64,000 nt of DNA from positions 1-64,000 of the forward strand of contig JAFUYO010000011.1 of NCBI GenBank assembly GCA_017470505.1, written 5' to 3'. The position numbers and the translations under genes were made by a program. The notes below the pieces were generated by a model. The model ran no database searches and was not told where the DNA came from. It saw only the letters and a program-made list of their open reading frames with translations. Source of the stretch: Butyrivibrio sp. (lineage in GTDB: Bacteria > Bacillota > Clostridia > Lachnospirales > Lachnospiraceae). Shown here piece by piece: positions 27,453 to 36,800 of the stretch; position 1 is the first letter of the stretch, and every line of letters starts with the position of its first letter.

Positions 27453-28838
27453 TTATACGTTTGTCAGTTCATCGGTCCCGATGAGCTTTAGCTTTGACTC
27501 GGGGCGCATCGCCGCATCGAGTATCCACTCGTCAAATCCAACAGTTGAAAAAAGGTAGATATAATCCGCATCAAGCTTTGCCTTCTTTGATAGGAATAGG
27601 AGCTTTTCATAGTCCTCATGAACGATCTTCCTCTGCCATATGCACAGCCCGATCAGCGTGTCGCCCACATCGCTCTGGGCGATGATGTCGATACTGCCCT
27701 CTTTTCCTATCCACTCTCCCTCATCCTCTATCTCAAAGGGAAGGATGCCGCGCTCCTCCAGCCGAAGGACATACTCCCTGCAGATGAGCTTAAAGGCGTC
27801 ATTGGCAAACTCCATTATGCCGGGAGCTATGAACAGGTCGTAGAACTTGTCGGGCAGCATGTGGCGGAGACTGCTCTCATTCGGGAAGATAAACCTGAAG
27901 TAAAACTTAAGGAGAGGATCCTGTATCCTGTACACTCCCTTCATGACGTTCTCCCTGCCGGCATTCCCGAAGGAGTACACCTTGCAGGCGAAGTCGTGGT
28001 GGATCAGTGTCTTCATATATACGGATATCTTGGCTCTTGAAAATCCGGTCTCATGGTACAAATCGTTTAACTTGCAAGCTCCCCTTGCCATTTCGGAGAG
28101 TATCGTGTGGTAGACGCTCGTCTCGCGAAGCGTGTTCTCAGTAAGGCGCATCGCCTCCCCGTAGAGGTACGAGCCGGGGTCTAAAAAGTTTTTGCAGATG
28201 TTTTCCTTGAAGGACAACGTCCCATCAAAGTATCTCCACAGAAGCGTCTGACCGCCCAGGACCGAGTAGGTTAAAACGGCGTCCCTGTAGGGCATCTTTG
28301 CGTAGTACCCCTTCATCTCAGAGAAAGGAAGGGGCTTGATCTTCCGAAATCCCGCAATGCTTGCGGACAGCGCCCCGAAGGTCCTGACCATACTGTTCTC
28401 AACCCAGGACACGTCGGAGGATACCAGCAGCACCAGAATCTGCTTGAGCTTTCCGTTTTTGTCCATGAAGTCCACGAGTTCCTTCATGAAGCTGTCGGAG
28501 CTCTTTACGATGAACTCAAAGTTCTTTATCACAAAGATCAGAGGGTTCCTTCCTGTAGACACATTGGCAAACTCAAATATATCCGTAAAGGAGGGCTGTC
28601 TGTCAAACTTTGCGCCCTGGTCCATGAGCTCTCCCGCCCACAGCCTTATCTGCTCACGGCTTGAGCAGCTCCTGGCGCAGTAGAAGACGTTCCTTCTGTT
28701 TTCTATGAACTTTAATAAGAGCGCATTCTGCTCAACATTCCTGTGGCCGTAGACCACAAGAATGTTGGAGAGTCCGCTCTCATAATATCTATTCAAAAAA
28801 GCCAGATCTATTCTTCTAAGTTCTTCCATAAATACCAC
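27453..28838 (-). CDS. AAA/DUF234-type ATPase homologue with degenerate motifs
   Basis: About 461 residues, resembling the archaeal-type ATPases with an N-terminal AAA domain, a winged-helix region and a C-terminal DUF234 domain. The Walker A position reads GHRNVEQNALLLKF (31-44), where relatives have GxRxxGKT: Gly-Lys-Thr is gone. The C-terminal nuclease-like motif SIDIIAQS...GLCIWQRK lacks the Glu and Lys of the usual IDIVA...GECKW. Both presumed active sites thus look lost, though the frame is intact. It begins 3 bp after the asd stop with GTG at 28838 or ATG at 28829; neither has a strong ribosome binding site. Possibly a non-enzymatic DNA-binding remnant or regulator. Confidence 0.72.
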   Translation of the reverse strand: MVFMEELRRIDLAFLNRYYESGLSNILVVYGHRNVEQNALLLKFIENRRNVFYCARSCSSREQIRLWAGELMDQGAKFDRQPSFTDIFEFANVSTGRNPLIFVIKNFEFIVKSSDSFMKELVDFMDKNGKLKQILVLLVSSDVSWVENSMVRTFGALSASIAGFRKIKPLPFSEMKGYYAKMPYRDAVLTYSVLGGQTLLWRYFDGTLSFKENICKNFLDPGSYLYGEAMRLTENTLRETSVYHTILSEMARGACKLNDLYHETGFSRAKISVYMKTLIHHDFACKVYSFGNAGRENVMKGVYRIQDPLLKFYFRFIFPNESSLRHMLPDKFYDLFIAPGIMEFANDAFKLICREYVLRLEERGILPFEIEDEGEWIGKEGSIDIIAQSDVGDTLIGLCIWQRKIVHEDYEKLLFLSKKAKLDADYIYLFSTVGFDEWILDAAMRPESKLKLIGTDELTNV

Positions 28839-28841
28839 TTA

Positions 28842-29927
28842 TTACTTTTTGTCGATGTATCCGCATGCCTTTAAGAGTTCGGCGCACTCAACAGCTCCGC
28901 CGGCAGCTCCCCTTAAGGTGTTGTGCGAAAGACCGACAAACTTCCAGTCGTAGATGCTATCCTCTCTGAGTCTTCCGATGCTGACACCCATGCCGCCCTC
29001 GTAGTTCACATCGAGAGTAACCTGAGGTCTGTTGTCATCCTGCATGTACTGAATGAACTGCTTTGGAGCGCTGGGGAGTTTCAGCTCCTGCGGACGTCCC
29101 GAGAAGCTCTCGAGCTTTTCGATCAGCTGCTCCTTTGTAGGATTCTTTTTAAACTTGACGAAGGTTGCTGCGGTGTGACCGTAGAGAACAGGGATCCTGA
29201 TACACTGGCAGGTTATCTTAACATCATCTGCGGGAACGATCACGCCGTTCTCGATCCTGCCCCAGATCCTTAAGGGTTCCTTCTCAGACTTCTCCTCTTC
29301 TCCTGAGATGAAGGGGATTACGTTTCCTACCATCTCGGGCCACTCGTTAAAGTTCTTGCCTGCACCTGAAATAGCCTGATAGGTTGTCGCAACTACTTCG
29401 TAGGGCTCAAACTCCTTCCATGCCGTGAGGGCTGGTGTGTAGCTCTGTATCGAGCAGTTGGGCTTAACTGCGATAAAGCCCTTCCGTGTTCCGAGCCTCT
29501 TTTTCTGGAACTCTATTACGTCCATGTGCTCAGGGTTTATCTCAGGGATGATCATGGGAACATCGGGGGTCCACCTGTGTGCTGAGTTGTTTGATACCAC
29601 AGGAGTCTCAGTTTTTGCGTACTCCTCCTCTATAGCCTTTATCTCGTCCTTGGACATGTTGACCGCGGAGAGGACAAAGTCCACATCCTCAGATACTGCA
29701 TTTACATCGGTGACGTCCTTGATCACGATGTTCTTAACTGAATCAGGCATGGGGTTTTCCATCTTCCATCTGTTTCCTACCGACTCCTCGTAGGTCTGAC
29801 CTGCTGACCTCGGACTTGCCGCGATTGTCTTAACCTCAAACCAGGGATGGTTTTCAAGGATAGATATGAATCTCTGTCCCACCATTCCGGTACCGCCCAG
29901 CACTGCTACCTTTAACTTGTCACTCAT
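28842..29927 (-). CDS. asd: Aspartate-semialdehyde dehydrogenase (archaeal/fungal type)
   Basis: 361 residues. It reduces aspartyl phosphate to aspartate semialdehyde with NADPH, the branch point to lysine, diaminopimelate, threonine and methionine. Seen: nucleotide-binding GGTGMVGQRF (11-20), the catalytic Cys in KPNCSIQS (about 155), GAGKNF, and the catalytic His region RIPVLYGHTA. These match the archaeal/yeast-like subfamily more than the E. coli-type enzyme. The start overlaps the argH stop by 4 bp (ATGA), with AGGAGG inside argH, so the two are co-transcribed. Their pairing joins two aspartate-consuming pathways. A degenerate AAA gene follows 3 bp after the stop. Confidence 0.95.
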   Translation of the reverse strand: MSDKLKVAVLGGTGMVGQRFISILENHPWFEVKTIAASPRSAGQTYEESVGNRWKMENPMPDSVKNIVIKDVTDVNAVSEDVDFVLSAVNMSKDEIKAIEEEYAKTETPVVSNNSAHRWTPDVPMIIPEINPEHMDVIEFQKKRLGTRKGFIAVKPNCSIQSYTPALTAWKEFEPYEVVATTYQAISGAGKNFNEWPEMVGNVIPFISGEEEKSEKEPLRIWGRIENGVIVPADDVKITCQCIRIPVLYGHTAATFVKFKKNPTKEQLIEKLESFSGRPQELKLPSAPKQFIQYMQDDNRPQVTLDVNYEGGMGVSIGRLREDSIYDWKFVGLSHNTLRGAAGGAVECAELLKACGYIDKK

Positions 29928-31342
29928 TTTCTTTTCCTCCTCGTTTCTATGTCTTTATCTGATCTTAAATTTTTTAGGAATTCTTCGTTAATGTCAATTG
30001 TCTTCTGAACTGCTGCAGGAGAAGGTGCTCCTGTTGTCAGTCTCTTCTCGACGCAGGTCTTAAGACTTATGGCGTCAAAGACGTCCCCTTCAAACATCTC
30101 TGAAAAGCCCTTTAGCTCCTGAATTGAGAGATCGTCGATAGCGCACCCCTTATCTATGCAGTAAAGAACAAGTCTTCCTATTACAGTGTGCGCATCCCTG
30201 AAAGGCATCCCCTTGTTCACGAGATAGTCCGCCGCGTCTGTCGCATTTGTAAAGCCCATTGTCGCACTCTTTTCCATAGCGCTGCTGTTGAACTTAAGGG
30301 TGCGCAGCATATCGGTAAAGAGTATCAGGCAGTCAGAAGATGTGTCCATCGCATCAAATGCCGCCTCCTTATCCTCCTGCATGTCCTTGTTGTAGGCAAG
30401 GGGGATTCCCTTCATCGTTGTAAGAAGGCTGATGAGGTCCCCGTAAACCCTTCCCGTTTTTCCGCGGACGAGCTCTGCTATGTCGGGGTTCTTTTTCTGT
30501 GGCATTATGCTCGAGCCTGTCGAGTAGGCGTCGTCTATCTCGACGAAGTGGTACTCGTTGCTGTTCCATATGATGACCTCCTCGGAGAACCTTGAGAGGT
30601 GCATCATGACAGTTGAAAGAGCTGCCATAAACTCTATCAGGTAGTCCCTGTCGGAAACCGAGTCCATGCTGTTAAGTGTAGGGCCGTAAAAATCAAGGAG
30701 CTCTGCGGTATAGTCGCGGTCAAGAGGATACGTCGTTCCCGCGAGGGCGCCCGCTCCGAGGGGACAGTAGTTCATCCTCTCGTATATGTCCTTCATCCGA
30801 AGGAGGTCTCTTTTAAACATCTCAAAATACGCGCCCAGGTGGTGTGATAATGTCACGGGCTGAGCCTTCTGAAGATGTGTGAACCCCGGCATGTAAGTGT
30901 GAAGGTTCTTCTTCATCAGATCAAGGAGAGTATCCAGCATATTTCGCAAAAGATCTGCCATCCTCAGAACCTCGTCCCTCGTATACAGACGCATATCAAG
31001 CGCAACCTGGTCATTCCTGCTGCGCCCCGTGTGGACCTTCTTGCCGGCATCCCCTATCCTCTTTATGAGATTTGCCTCCAAAAAGCTGTGGATGTCCTCG
31101 TACTCCTCTGTAATAAGGAGCTTTCCCTCCTGAACGTCACTCAAGATCTCATCGAGTCCCTTTACTATGCTGTCCTTTTCATCTTCCGTGATGATGCCCT
31201 GTTTTGCAAGCATCATGGCATGTGCCTTGCTCCCTCTTACATCAACTTCAAGAAATCTCCTGTCGAAGGTGATAGAAGCGTTAAAGCTAAAAGCCATCTC
31301 ATTTATGTTTCCTGTAAATCTTCCGCCCCATAACTGCGCCAT
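29924..31342 (-). CDS. argH: Argininosuccinate lyase
   Basis: 472 residues; last step of arginine synthesis, splitting argininosuccinate into arginine and fumarate in the cytosol. Seen: MAQLWGGRFTG start, VHTGRSRNDQVALDMRLY, THLQKAQPVTLSHHLGAY, and the fumarase/lyase signature GSSIMPQKKNPD with the catalytic Ser near residue 283. GAGG precedes the ATG. Overlaps asd by 4 bp. argG is not adjacent, which is less usual than an argGH pair. Arginine made here could feed the decarboxylase/spermidine synthase pair elsewhere in the window. Confidence 0.97.
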   Translation of the reverse strand: MAQLWGGRFTGNINEMAFSFNASITFDRRFLEVDVRGSKAHAMMLAKQGIITEDEKDSIVKGLDEILSDVQEGKLLITEEYEDIHSFLEANLIKRIGDAGKKVHTGRSRNDQVALDMRLYTRDEVLRMADLLRNMLDTLLDLMKKNLHTYMPGFTHLQKAQPVTLSHHLGAYFEMFKRDLLRMKDIYERMNYCPLGAGALAGTTYPLDRDYTAELLDFYGPTLNSMDSVSDRDYLIEFMAALSTVMMHLSRFSEEVIIWNSNEYHFVEIDDAYSTGSSIMPQKKNPDIAELVRGKTGRVYGDLISLLTTMKGIPLAYNKDMQEDKEAAFDAMDTSSDCLILFTDMLRTLKFNSSAMEKSATMGFTNATDAADYLVNKGMPFRDAHTVIGRLVLYCIDKGCAIDDLSIQELKGFSEMFEGDVFDAISLKTCVEKRLTTGAPSPAAVQKTIDINEEFLKNLRSDKDIETRRKRK

Positions 31343-31484
31343 ATATCATACCTCACGCTCTGTCTTATTAAAGTTAAAAAATATATAATAAGAACTTAAC
31401 ATACATTTAAACATTAAACAATCGGCGTTTTTTTTAATTATATGTGCTCATCCATTGCAAAGAAACTACCTTTTGCACAAAAAA

Positions 31485-31589
31485 CTGCCGGGGGATAATC
31501 CCGGCAGCAAAACATGACATCTTGAATGAAACATTCAAGATGTCGGCAAATAGGCCATCCTAGAGCGACTTCGTCGCGGGCCTATTTGC
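31485..31589. terminator. Three consecutive hairpins downstream of the FapA-like gene
   Basis: In order: CTGCCGGG/CCCGGCAG (31485-31507); a perfect 13-bp stem GACATCTTGAATG with loop AAA (31516-31544); and GCAAATAGGCC/GGCCTATTTGC (31546-31589) enclosing GCGACTTCGTCGC and followed by TTTTT on the plus strand. They fill the gene-free stretch between argH and the FapA-like gene. At least one probably terminates the minus-strand FapA-like transcript, since the first stem is followed by TTTTTT in that direction. Confidence 0.7.
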
Positions 31590-31603
31590 TTTTTGTATCA
31601 TGT

Positions 31604-31650
31604 TCTCACGAAATCCGCAGTACATGCGGATTTCTGCAACGAAGTTCAAG
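31604..31650. repeat. Dispersed hairpin repeat, copy 1 (GAAATCCGCA stem)
   Basis: GAAATCCGCA / TGCGGATTTC (31610-31619 with 31625-31634), loop GTACA, with the flank AAGTTCAAG. A near-identical copy with matching flanks lies at 41590-41636. Both lie immediately 3' of a minus-strand gene. Confidence 0.8.
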
Positions 31651-31663
31651 AATATATATCTTC

Positions 31664-34168
31664 TTATATAACTACGATGTTTTCTCTCTTTGCATCGGCC
31701 TTGAAGATCATCTGATCGTAGGTCCTTCTGTCCTGTTCAAGCCTGTAGATTATGCCTGATATAACAAAGATCGTGTTGGCATATGCCATCTCGGTTATGA
31801 CAGCCTTCGCGCCGTTTCCTTTGTTTATCTCGACGGTGAGTGCCTTCATCTCATCCATCAGCTCTTTTATCCTGGCTTCCTTGGTGGCTGCCGCGGCATT
31901 TATCTTGACCTTCCACTGCATGAGCTGTCTGTCGCCGCCTCCGACTTCCCTTAGCCTCTCCTTCTCCTTGTTGAGGGTCTCAAGCTGCTCCTCCTCCCTG
32001 CTGACGTTCTTGCGAAGGTTGTTGTACTTGGCAAGGATCGCGGAGTTAACTCCGAGGTTAATGATGGTCTTGGCTCCGGTCTTGTTTCCGACAGAAGCTG
32101 TCTCCACGCCGTAGAGCGAATTGATGGTCCCGCCGTAGATCATCCCGACTCTTCCGAAGGTTTTGACAAGTCCCTTGGCGTCCACCTTGCAGTTGATGAA
32201 ATAGTTGGCGGAAACATTGCAGCCAACAACAGTTGCGCCCTCAAAATACTTGGCGGTCACATCTCCGCCGGCATTTACGCCTCCTCTTATCGGGCAGGTG
32301 ACGCCTCCCTTTATGACAACGCTGCCGCCTGCGGTAACTTCCGAGCTCTCAAGGTGGCCTCCGATTATGACATCGCCCGTTGCCTCAATAACACTTCCGG
32401 AATAAACATCACCTACAACAAGTACTGTGCCGTCGTACTTGATCTTTTTGTCGGTTATACGGACTTCCTGCGCCACCATGAGCCTGGTGATCTCGATCCT
32501 GCCGTCGACCATGCGGACAGCGCCCGTCACAGTGGCGACATAGCTGACCCTGTCACTCATGATCATAAAGCCGGTGCCCTTTAAGATCGGTATCTCCTTG
32601 CCCGGGACTGCCTTTATAAAGTTTCCGTAGACATCGTAGCCATCCATTCCCTTGGTGGCCCTGTGGTACTCGGCAATCTTGTCTCCGACCTTCACCTGCT
32701 GTATGTAATCTATCTTGTCAAGGTTCGCTGTCCCGTCGCGCAGTATCTCAGGCTCCTCTGTCATCTGTGTATCAAAGAAGAACTCATAGCGGCCGTTGGA
32801 GCCGTTTATAACCTCCTTGCCCACGGCTATGAGGCTTCTTATGACGGGCTTGCCCTCACTTGCGAGCTTTTTGACCGCTTCCCTGTCGACTCCGAAGATG
32901 ACCTTGGCCTTGTCGAGGAACTTAAAGAGTATCTCCTCGGTATACTTCTGTCCGTCGAGTCTTGCGGGGAGAGTGAGATAACACATCATGTTGTTCTCTT
33001 CAAAGGAAAGGTAGGCTTCCCTGTGGGCGAGCATGTCGTTGACAAAGGCATCCTCCGCAGAGAGCTTGCCGAGCTTGACCGAAGACTCAACCTTCTGTGA
33101 AAGAGATCTCCCTGCATCAAATTCTCCTGAGAGGAGCTGATGACGTATCCTGCGCATGTCCTTGGCAGTGTACATCATCGATGTAAATTTGCTGATATCA
33201 ACACTCTCCTCGATACCAAGCCTTATCTCTCTCATCTGATTGGCCTGATAAAGAGGTTTGCAGTACACCGAGATGTCGATCTGGTGCTCAAGCCCCATTC
33301 TCATCTCATGCATCTGCTGCCAGCCGTAGGCAGCGTCGGCGTACTTCGTGACATCGACACCGCTCTCGAGACCTAAACGTATCTCCTTGATGGCATCTCC
33401 CCTCATATCTCCGGTAATGTATTTATCGATGGGGATGCCCTCTTTGATGGCTATCCTGACCTGCTCGAGCTGCTCGTCGTCGAACTTCTCCTTAATGTAT
33501 TTGGTTATATCAACCTTGTCCAGAAATGCAAGATGCATCTGTTTCAGAATATTGGCGTTGTACCTGTCTATATCGCCGTTGTCAAAAATAAGACCGTCAA
33601 GGGCGCTTTCTCTTATGACCCTCATCTTCATATAAGGGATGTTGATGTGGGCGAAGTGGGATATGTCCATCCCCTCCTCAAGGCCAAGCCTTATCTCCCT
33701 CATCTGCAGCGCATCAAAAGCCGGGTCCTTATAAAAGATGATCGGTATGCCTCTCGTAAGCCCCAGCCTTATCTCCCTCATCTGGTCGGAGAAATAATCC
33801 CTCTTCGCATACTCGGAGACATCGATGCCCGCTGCAAGGCCCTGCCGGATCTGGGAGAGCTGCAGCACATCAAAGCCCTGTTTTCTGTACCCGGACATAT
33901 CTATTCCCTGGTACATCTCAAGGCGCATCTCCTCCATGGTTGACCACGAAAGCGAAGGGTCCATGTACCTCGATACATCTACCTTGTCATTTATACCCTT
34001 CCTGATCTCGGACAGCTGCAGGGAGTTGAACTTAAGTGCCCGGAGCTTTTCTACATCGGCTCCTATCTCCTTTAAAAGTTCAAGCTCTCTCTCATAGGAA
34101 TTGTCCCCGAAGCTGTCAAGCCCGGAGTATGTGGCGGTATTCAGTTCATAAGCAGCAGCAGATGGCAT
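31664..34168 (-). CDS. FapA/DUF342 family protein with N-terminal 26-residue repeats
   Basis: 834 residues. Residues about 46-355 hold some twelve tandem 26-residue units with consensus YxxxQMREIRLGLExGxDVSKY; in each, the REIRLGL helix is followed by an Ile/Val-Asp turn. About 400-620 is a mixed domain. About 600-760 is the DUF342/FapA beta-helix-like region with repeated VxAxGxVxIxGxV strands. The C-terminus (about 745-800) has a Lys/Glu coiled coil. No signal peptide; cytosolic. The start is taken at the ATG 34168 with AGAGG upstream, because the longer GTG start would sit at the -10 box. FapA-type proteins are linked to flagellar or polar assembly; that role is not shown here. Confidence 0.8.
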   Translation of the reverse strand: MPSAAAYELNTATYSGLDSFGDNSYERELELLKEIGADVEKLRALKFNSLQLSEIRKGINDKVDVSRYMDPSLSWSTMEEMRLEMYQGIDMSGYRKQGFDVLQLSQIRQGLAAGIDVSEYAKRDYFSDQMREIRLGLTRGIPIIFYKDPAFDALQMREIRLGLEEGMDISHFAHINIPYMKMRVIRESALDGLIFDNGDIDRYNANILKQMHLAFLDKVDITKYIKEKFDDEQLEQVRIAIKEGIPIDKYITGDMRGDAIKEIRLGLESGVDVTKYADAAYGWQQMHEMRMGLEHQIDISVYCKPLYQANQMREIRLGIEESVDISKFTSMMYTAKDMRRIRHQLLSGEFDAGRSLSQKVESSVKLGKLSAEDAFVNDMLAHREAYLSFEENNMMCYLTLPARLDGQKYTEEILFKFLDKAKVIFGVDREAVKKLASEGKPVIRSLIAVGKEVINGSNGRYEFFFDTQMTEEPEILRDGTANLDKIDYIQQVKVGDKIAEYHRATKGMDGYDVYGNFIKAVPGKEIPILKGTGFMIMSDRVSYVATVTGAVRMVDGRIEITRLMVAQEVRITDKKIKYDGTVLVVGDVYSGSVIEATGDVIIGGHLESSEVTAGGSVVIKGGVTCPIRGGVNAGGDVTAKYFEGATVVGCNVSANYFINCKVDAKGLVKTFGRVGMIYGGTINSLYGVETASVGNKTGAKTIINLGVNSAILAKYNNLRKNVSREEEQLETLNKEKERLREVGGGDRQLMQWKVKINAAAATKEARIKELMDEMKALTVEINKGNGAKAVITEMAYANTIFVISGIIYRLEQDRRTYDQMIFKADAKRENIVVI

Positions 34169-34248
34169 AAACACCTCTATAATAATGATGCCGCCCGCGT
34201 ATCCCCGCGCCTTTAGCGGTGCGTTGGCAACATTTTTCTCCACTAAAT

Positions 34249-34254
34249 ATTATA
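34249..34254 (-). promoter_or_regulatory. -10 box of the FapA-like gene
   Basis: TATAAT on the minus strand in the context GGCTATAATATTTAG. It lies about 80 bp upstream of the chosen ATG and directly at the alternative GTG start, which argues for the ATG. The -35 is weak (TGGCAA). Confidence 0.5.
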
Positions 34255-34364
34255 GCCTAAATAGACGTATTTTTGCCATATTTAATGTCGTTTCTGCAAA
34301 TTTTAATCCCGGGCATTTGTAATTGTGCACAATATAATTCCCTGATTGCAACATATTATTAGTA

Positions 34365-34988
34365 TTATTTCACAATCTTCGCTTTGATGCACCTGCTCGT
34401 GATGTACTGCCAGACAAAGTCGAAGTCCTCTTTCCCCGCATAGACCTGATTGCGCTCAATGGTTTCATTTACCATGATCGCATCGAAATGCCTTTTATTT
34501 ACAACCTTCTTCACATTGTCAAAGCCTGAATGTGAGCTCTCCTTGCAGGAAGCTAAAAGACCTGCTCCTGCTGCCGACATATTTCCCGTGACAATTCCTG
34601 CCGCTGCGGTAAGCCAGCCCATTGCCTCAGCTTTTTTGAACTGCCCCGGCATCTGTCTGTGGGTTATCCCCTCATCGTCCATCTCAAACAGTACCATGTA
34701 CTTAAAGCCGTATAAACATGCAAGGATGAAGTATCCTAAGAGTGAGAGGCCAATAAATATCCCGGGGATTATCAAAAACTGCGGAGTAAAAAGATAGCCG
34801 TCTCCGTCAAACACCGCGAGCAGGAATTGAAAGGCTGTGATCACAAGAAAAACAATCCCGAATATTTTCAGCACCGTAAAGAGGATTACCGGGTTTTTGA
34901 GCATGTTAAGCTCGTACGCCCACCTGTACTTATTATCAGGACACAGATAGATGTTTGGGGTTACCTTTTCGCCTTTAATATTGTTCAT
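34365..34988 (-). CDS. Small membrane protein of unknown function, two TM helices
   Basis: 207 residues, not recognised. Two hydrophobic helices, about 37-60 (FTVLKIFGIVFLVITAFQFL) and about 72-96 (FLIIPGIFIGLSLLGYFILA), leave both termini on the same, probably cytosolic, side. The C-terminal half holds an Ala/Gly-rich stretch (WLTAAAGIVTGNMSAAGAGL), VKKVVNKRHFDAIMVNET and a charged end. GGAGGAG precedes the ATG. It is divergent from the double-HTH regulator (79 bp between starts) and next to the envelope cluster that ends at 43.2 kb, so it may belong to that group. Confidence 0.75.
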   Translation of the reverse strand: MNNIKGEKVTPNIYLCPDNKYRWAYELNMLKNPVILFTVLKIFGIVFLVITAFQFLLAVFDGDGYLFTPQFLIIPGIFIGLSLLGYFILACLYGFKYMVLFEMDDEGITHRQMPGQFKKAEAMGWLTAAAGIVTGNMSAAGAGLLASCKESSHSGFDNVKKVVNKRHFDAIMVNETIERNQVYAGKEDFDFVWQYITSRCIKAKIVK

Positions 34989-35066
34989 ATTTCTCCTCCA
35001 TTCTCCGATTTAGTGATATACTTAAAGCACTTGTGTTTGAATATAAATGCAAAAAGGGGAATTCGT

Positions 35067-36800
35067 ATGTTTACAGAGAGATTTAATCAGATACTTGACA
35101 AGATCGGGGCAAGTCCTGCCACACTCTCTTCCTATGCGGGTTTTGACCGCACCAACATCAGCAGGATAAAGAGCGGAACCAGGATTCCGAAGATATCGAG
35201 CCCGACTGCAAATAAACTCTCACGCGCTATATACCTCTTTTCAAAAGAACACAGAACATACAAAAAGCTCTGCAAAGCTGTCGGCATACCTGCCCGCTTA
35301 TCTGAAGCAGATGCAGAGATAATGATACTGAAGTGGCTCTACGAGGGAGATGAAATCGTATCTCCTTCCGAAGCGGGGTCCCTTAAGGCTTCCAGGAAGC
35401 AGAAAAGGGAGGCTTTTGGCGACCGCTTCAGCGTCCTGATGGAGCTTGCCGACATCTCAAACAAGCGCCTCAGCCAGCTCGTGCACGCTGACCCCTCACT
35501 CATAAGCCGCTACAAAAAGGGCATCCGAACTCCCATATCAAACCCGGAACTCTCCTTACAGATAAGCGAGATACTCTTTGAGCGCATCACTTCATCGGGT
35601 AAGCTCCATGAGCTCTCAGAACTGATGAAATGTCCTGAGGGTGAGATAGACGAGGAAGCCCTCGGCGCATGGCTGTATGACACAGACGGTCGCGAAACCG
35701 ATGAAGCCATAGCTGCAGCTGAGACATTTCTCGATATTTTTGACTCCTTCCGCCCGGGAAACACATCTATGCTTCCTGCGCCCGAAGATATTCTTTCCGA
35801 TATTCCTTCTTCCGATGACTATGTCTATATCGGAACCAAGGGGCTTCGAAGTGCCGTACTTCGCTTTTTGGCGGCGGCAGTCTCCGAGCACGCAAGGGAG
35901 CTGTATCTGTACTCCGACGAGAACCAGGACTGGATGACCGGGGATCCTTCTTTCCTGCTCAAGTGGGCATCACTCATGTCCGCCCTTGTCAAAAACGGAA
36001 CAAAGATAATCATAATCCACAACCTTGACAGGAGCCTCTCAGAGATGAACGATGCGATAAAGAGCTGGCTTCCTCTCTACATGTCGGGGATGATAGAGTC
36101 ATATTTTTGCAGGAAGCTAAGGAACAACAGGTTTTCGCACACTATTTTCTTAAATCCCGAGTCGGGCTGCATCAAAGCCTTCCACGCCATGGGCTCTTTG
36201 GAAAAGAAGATCTACCACTACTACACCGAGAAAAGGCTCCTCGAGATCTGCATGGATGAGTACAGATTTCTTTTGAAAAACTCATCTCCCCTTATAAGGG
36301 CTGTAAGTCCCCACCTTCTGCCGGAGGTGTCAAACGTTACGATAGTGCAGGACAGCCTTTCCCTCAGCACCATGTCCAGGGAGCTTGTTGAGAGCTTTAA
36401 CAGTCCTGCCCTCGCAAAACAGTGGGAGAAGTACAGCGCGTCATTTTTAGGAAAGCTCGAGAGTAACTATATTCACGAGTGCATTCCTATCGCAGATTCC
36501 GAAGCGCTCTCAAATGGCAGAGTCCCCATATGGCAGCCCCAGGGCGTAGAAAAACTGTTCTACACCCCGGAGCAGTATGAGATGCACCTTCGCGATATAA
36601 AGGCTCTCTCTGAAAGGTATGAAAACTACAGATTCTACCCTCTCCCCGAGTCGCCCTTCCCGAATATCGAGCTGATTGTCTCTGATACTCTCACCAAGAT
36701 AACTCCCGCATCGCGTCCGGGGTTCTCCTTTGCGTTCACACACGCTCCCATGTGCAGGGCGTTCATGGACTACGTAAATACGCTTATAAATGGCATTTAA
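35067..36800 (+). CDS. Large transcriptional regulator with two XRE-type HTH regions
   Basis: 577 residues from the ATG at 35067, preceded by AAGGGGA; a longer frame back to 34827 overlaps the divergent gene and has no support. HTH 1 at about 5-50 (LSSYAGFDRTNISRIKSGTR) and a second at about 125-170 (LSQLVHADPSLISRYKKGIR) resemble each other, as if duplicated. Residues about 250-450 hold an unrecognised globular domain (GTKGLRSAVLRFLAAAVSEHA, TKIIIIHNLDRSLSEMNDAI, IFLNPESG), and the end is unrecognised too. No membrane segment. It converges with the 1206-residue exported protein gene, overlapping it by 4 bp at the stops, and is divergent from a small membrane protein gene. It may control one or both. 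Confidence 0.78.
   Translation: MFTERFNQILDKIGASPATLSSYAGFDRTNISRIKSGTRIPKISSPTANKLSRAIYLFSKEHRTYKKLCKAVGIPARLSEADAEIMILKWLYEGDEIVSPSEAGSLKASRKQKREAFGDRFSVLMELADISNKRLSQLVHADPSLISRYKKGIRTPISNPELSLQISEILFERITSSGKLHELSELMKCPEGEIDEEALGAWLYDTDGRETDEAIAAAETFLDIFDSFRPGNTSMLPAPEDILSDIPSSDDYVYIGTKGLRSAVLRFLAAAVSEHARELYLYSDENQDWMTGDPSFLLKWASLMSALVKNGTKIIIIHNLDRSLSEMNDAIKSWLPLYMSGMIESYFCRKLRNNRFSHTIFLNPESGCIKAFHAMGSLEKKIYHYYTEKRLLEICMDEYRFLLKNSSPLIRAVSPHLLPEVSNVTIVQDSLSLSTMSRELVESFNSPALAKQWEKYSASFLGKLESNYIHECIPIADSEALSNGRVPIWQPQGVEKLFYTPEQYEMHLRDIKALSERYENYRFYPLPESPFPNIELIVSDTLTKITPASRPGFSFAFTHAPMCRAFMDYVNTLINGI

Noticed and set aside
33100..34035. Possible CRISPR or DNA-level repeat array
   Set aside because: The 78-bp periodicity reflects a coding repeat of 26 residues; DNA units are diverged and there are no spacers.
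34827..35066. Upstream extension of the double-HTH regulator
   Set aside because: It would overlap the divergent membrane-protein gene and has no ribosome binding site; ATG 35067 has AAGGGGA upstream.
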